DNA from: Dorea sp.
GTDB taxonomy: Bacteria > Bacillota_A > Clostridia > Lachnospirales > Lachnospiraceae
Assembly (NCBI GenBank): GCA_016295505.1
Contig: JAEDLC010000086.1
Span: 1 to 7,721, forward strand
Reading direction: 5' to 3'
Length of the DNA stretch: 7,721 nt
Position numbers and translations under genes: made by a program. The notes under the pieces are model-generated. The model saw nothing but the letters and a program-made list of their open reading frames with translations. It was not told the DNA's origin and did no database searches. This document shows positions 5,772-7,721 of the stretch, piece after piece. Position 1 is the first letter of the stretch; each line of letters starts with the position of its first letter.

Positions 5772-5840
5772 AATCAAAGACAGCCGTTGTCAGTGATCCT
5801 GAAAATGAAGGAATACAGGCAACGGCTGTCTTTGGTTTTA
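5769..5840. terminator. Bidirectional terminator shared by two convergent tetR genes
   Basis: Arms 5769-5789 and 5820-5840 pair over 21 bp with one mismatch or G-U position; the core CAAAGACAGCCGTTG matches exactly. The loop is 30 nt and contains a CCTG/CAGG mini-stem. T-rich ends exist in both directions (TTTGGTTTTA on plus, TTTGATTTTA on minus). The outermost three bases of each arm are the stop codons of the two genes. Confidence 0.85.
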
Positions 5841-6425
5841 TTGGGTGATTTTGAGAGAATCAATAAATAATCGAATCATATTCTGTGATTCATCTGCCAG
5901 CGAATACGAGCAGCGTTCCAGCAGCCAGCAATAGACAACTCCACGCTGAATTCGTGCATAGGTGTGTGTGTAATCATTGGCGGAACGTTCGGATGATATG
6001 GTTCCGTCTTTCTGACCCTCCTGGAACAGAGATAATACAACCTGGTAGTATGGACGATTTTCGCTGAGAATAAAGCGTTCACTGGAACTCATAACCTCAT
6101 ATCCGTATAATTGTGGCAAAAAAATGCGGTAGGGAGAATCTTCGAGTAATCTTGAAGTATACTTATCAAATGCCAGTAATTTGTCGGCAGCACTCAGGTC
6201 AGCATCGATGGTCTCCAGCCAGTCTGAGTAGTTGGAATCAAAGAATGATGCCATTCGGAAAAGCAGATCTTCTTTTGCGTGGAAGTGATGATAAAAACCA
6301 CTGCGTGAAGTTTCTGATTCTTTGAGAATATCATTTAAAGTTGTCTCTTCGTATCCTTTTTCAAGAAATAATTTCCATGCAACTTCGATTATTTTATCTT
6401 TTGCGTTCTTTTTTTGTGTATCCAT
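5838..6425 (-). CDS. TetR-family transcriptional regulator
   Basis: A 195-aa protein with a TetR-type N-terminal domain: helix 1 KDKIIEVAWKLFLEKGYE (9-26) and the helix-turn-helix TTLNDILKESETSRSGFYHHF (28-48), followed by HAKEDLL. The C-terminal domain is helical and not assigned to a subfamily. It is clearly different in sequence from the regulator at 5157, so this is not a recent duplication. I prefer ATG 6425: the minus-strand sequence AGAGGTG (6441-6435) is a good ribosome binding site 9 nt upstream, whereas the GTG at 6437 lies inside that same site. The gene is divergent from the unknown gene at 6631 with 205 bp between them, the classic arrangement of a TetR regulator and its target. 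The target assignment is inference. Confidence 0.92.
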   Translation of the reverse strand: MDTQKKNAKDKIIEVAWKLFLEKGYEETTLNDILKESETSRSGFYHHFHAKEDLLFRMASFFDSNYSDWLETIDADLSAADKLLAFDKYTSRLLEDSPYRIFLPQLYGYEVMSSSERFILSENRPYYQVVLSLFQEGQKDGTISSERSANDYTHTYARIQRGVVYCWLLERCSYSLADESQNMIRLFIDSLKITQ

Positions 6426-6455
6426 TGTTTTGTGCACCTCTTCTTTCTGTATTTT

Positions 6456-6484
6456 ACTTTATCATATCGTTAATTGGTTGACAA
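6456..6484 (-). promoter_or_regulatory. Predicted promoter of the minus-strand tetR gene
   Basis: On the minus strand TTGTCA (6484-6479), a 17-bp spacer and a weak -10 TAAAGT (6461-6456). Its -35 shares five bases (6479-6483) with the -35 of the opposite promoter, so the two probably compete. Confidence 0.5.
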
Positions 6485-6506
6485 GATGAACTTGTGCAGA
6501 TATAAT
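6478..6506 (+). promoter_or_regulatory. Perfect consensus promoter of the right-hand unknown gene
   Basis: TTGACA (6478-6483), exactly 17 bp, TATAAT (6501-6506): all 12 consensus positions match with optimal spacing. The predicted start near 6513 leaves a leader of about 118 nt. A promoter this strong is normally held in check by a repressor. Confidence 0.9.
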
Positions 6507-6516
6507 TAGGAATATA

Positions 6517-6557
6517 GTACAGTACATGGTACGGTACCGTAGTACAAAATCATGTAC
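6517..6557. promoter_or_regulatory. GTAC-rich palindrome cluster, candidate operator
   Basis: Six GTAC tetramers start at 6517, 6522, 6529, 6534, 6542 and 6554. TACGGTACCGTA (6530-6541) is a perfect 12-bp palindrome. GTACATG (6522-6528) and CATGTAC (6551-6557) are perfect inverted repeats, and TAGTACA occurs twice as a direct repeat (6515 and 6540). The cluster lies a few bases after the predicted start of the plus-strand promoter, where a bound repressor would block elongation. The adjacent TetR protein is the likeliest binder (inference). Confidence 0.6.
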
Positions 6558-6630
6558 GGGATATAGTGCGATAAAGGTTATGTTTTAAGATAAAACAGAT
6601 GATAAAAATATATGGAGAGGAGAGAGAAGT

Positions 6631-7721
6631 TTGAAGTATCAATTCAATGACAAGATTGCTTTGACAAAAGACAGAGACTTTCAATATAAAAAAGCCGCGA
6701 TTGAATATGCAAGAGCTCTGGGATTTTTGTGTGAAGCAGCTGTGTTTCCGGTCACAACATGGGGGGAGGGGCTTCCGGTTCCGGATGCAATTACGGACAT
6801 GACTGAATTACAGCCCATCCCTGAGAGGGAAGCGAGTATGATTCCGGAAGGATATGTGGCTTCTTCAGATTCTCCTTTGCCGATACCGGAGCAGGATCGG
6901 AGAAAGAGGAAGGGACTGGAATGTATCTTTTCCAAAGGATCGTTTCTGAAGGATGACAATCTGGATGAACTGCCGGATCGGATGGATGTTCATCTGGTTT
7001 TGCGGGAAGGTGCGTCGGATGCTCAATTTGCGGCAGCGGTTAATGTGGCGTTCCGTCTGGGAATGGAGACGACCGGATATGAGGATATTCTTTTAAGAGA
7101 ATGTTCGCTGCCCGGGAATGAAATTATATTTGTTGACGGAGAGGAGTTTTCGGTATCCTACGAAGACACGCAGAACGGAGTGAAGGTGTATATAGCAGGA
7201 AACGGAGAAGCGCTGGAGTCGGGAATTGGAATGTTGTGCGAGACATTTCCGCTTCAGGGAGCGTTTGATACCTGGGTAGACCGACTGGAGGAAATCGCCG
7301 AAGGGTTTGCGATGCAGACACTGGACGGACAACTTGCTTATCTGGAGGCGGCGGGGAAGAAAGAAGGGGCAGCAGCCTATGTGGATGCAACGCTGAACAG
7401 CCGAAGAGATGCGGTTGAAAGCTGTTTCCCGGATACTACATTTGCAGGATACAAAGATGATGAACTGATCTATGAAAAGGAATATGACATTGCCTGGGAA
7501 GTGGATGAACTCAGAGAGATTCTGGAAAAAGAGGTCTATCCGAAGATAGAAGCGGGTGATCGGATCAGAATCTTTGCTGCAGTCAGCGAGGACAAAAAAG
7601 TAAGAGCAGAACTTGAAGATGAGATACGGGAAAACGTTTTGAGAAAAGGTGCAGTGTCAGAAGTAGATGTCATCTGTTCCTATAAGCAGGGATATTCCTG
7701 GATCGATGAAAAGGTGAATCC
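6631..7721 (+). CDS. Protein of unknown function, 3' end outside the window
   Basis: I do not recognise this protein. The frame is open for 363 codons from a TTG at 6631 to the right edge. The start is supported by AGGAG (6618-6622) 8 nt upstream and an in-frame stop at 6586; no ATG or GTG in this frame lies between them. The predicted N-terminus is MKYQFNDKIALTKDRDFQYK. It has no signal peptide or membrane segment, so it is probably cytoplasmic. A helix (about 18-36) is followed by a Pro-rich linker with many acidic residues (48-90) and a basic patch RRKRKG (90-95). Then comes an alpha/beta region with strands such as MDVHLVL (118-124), NEIIFVDG (163-170) and VKVYIAG, then GDRIRIFAA near 309 and SEVDVICS near 343. 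No metal, P-loop or catalytic motif stands out. It is probably regulated by the divergent TetR gene. Confidence 0.85.
   Translation, partial: MKYQFNDKIALTKDRDFQYKKAAIEYARALGFLCEAAVFPVTTWGEGLPVPDAITDMTELQPIPEREASMIPEGYVASSDSPLPIPEQDRRKRKGLECIFSKGSFLKDDNLDELPDRMDVHLVLREGASDAQFAAAVNVAFRLGMETTGYEDILLRECSLPGNEIIFVDGEEFSVSYEDTQNGVKVYIAGNGEALESGIGMLCETFPLQGAFDTWVDRLEEIAEGFAMQTLDGQLAYLEAAGKKEGAAAYVDATLNSRRDAVESCFPDTTFAGYKDDELIYEKEYDIAWEVDELREILEKEVYPKIEAGDRIRIFAAVSEDKKVRAELEDEIRENVLRKGAVSEVDVICSYKQGYSWIDEKVN

Noticed and set aside
6426..6437. The GTG at 6437 as the start of the minus-strand tetR gene
   Set aside because: The GTG is itself part of the AGAGGTG ribosome binding site that serves ATG 6425, and no Shine-Dalgarno sequence is properly spaced before it.
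6581..6597. A TGTTTTA-AGA-TAAAACA inverted repeat in the leader of the right-hand gene
   Set aside because: It is only 7 bp, AT-rich and has a 3-nt loop, so it is easily expected by chance here, and it is not linked to the GTAC cluster.

Overview
The window reads as chromosomal DNA from an anaerobic low-to-mid GC Firmicute, most likely a Clostridia/Lachnospiraceae gut species. The reasons are strong AGGAGG-type ribosome binding sites, TTGACA/TATAAT promoters, a T-box leader on a leucyl-tRNA synthetase gene, TTG starts and the codon usage. The genus assignment is inference only. No rRNA, tRNA, CRISPR array or recognisable transposase gene is present.

Layout. (1) Positions 1-685, minus strand: a small P-loop ATPase gene (171-593) with its own promoter and terminator. 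Beyond it lies what looks like the first 33 codons of a basic, membrane-anchored protein that runs off the left edge. (2) Positions 786-3601, plus strand: promoter, T-box riboswitch with a CTC (Leu) specifier, leuS (809 aa) and an intrinsic terminator. This is a self-contained amino-acid-responsive unit. (3) Positions 3609-3909: a 59-aa orphan ORF with its own promoter, bracketed by 23-bp inverted repeats (21/23 matching). (4) Positions 3966-5840, plus strand: a two-gene operon of a radical SAM protein and a TetR-family regulator. Its promoter lies inside a perfect 17-bp inverted repeat made of two 16-bp palindromes, a likely autoregulatory operator. (5) Positions 5838-6425, minus strand: a second TetR-family regulator, convergent with the first. 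The two share a bidirectional terminator whose outermost bases are the two stop codons. (6) Positions 6456-7721: back-to-back promoters with overlapping -35 boxes, a cluster of six GTAC motifs just after the predicted plus-strand start, and a TTG-started gene of unknown function that is open at the right edge (at least 363 codons).

How the genes work together (inference). leuS is controlled by uncharged tRNA-Leu. The radical SAM gene is probably repressed by its co-transcribed TetR protein through the twin palindromes. The minus-strand TetR gene probably controls the divergent unknown gene, whose promoter matches consensus perfectly and so would need repression. No convincing defence or mobile system was found. 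The most interesting parts are regulatory architecture (promoter in a hairpin loop, the GTAC cluster, the repeat-bracketed small ORF) and two proteins of unknown function.
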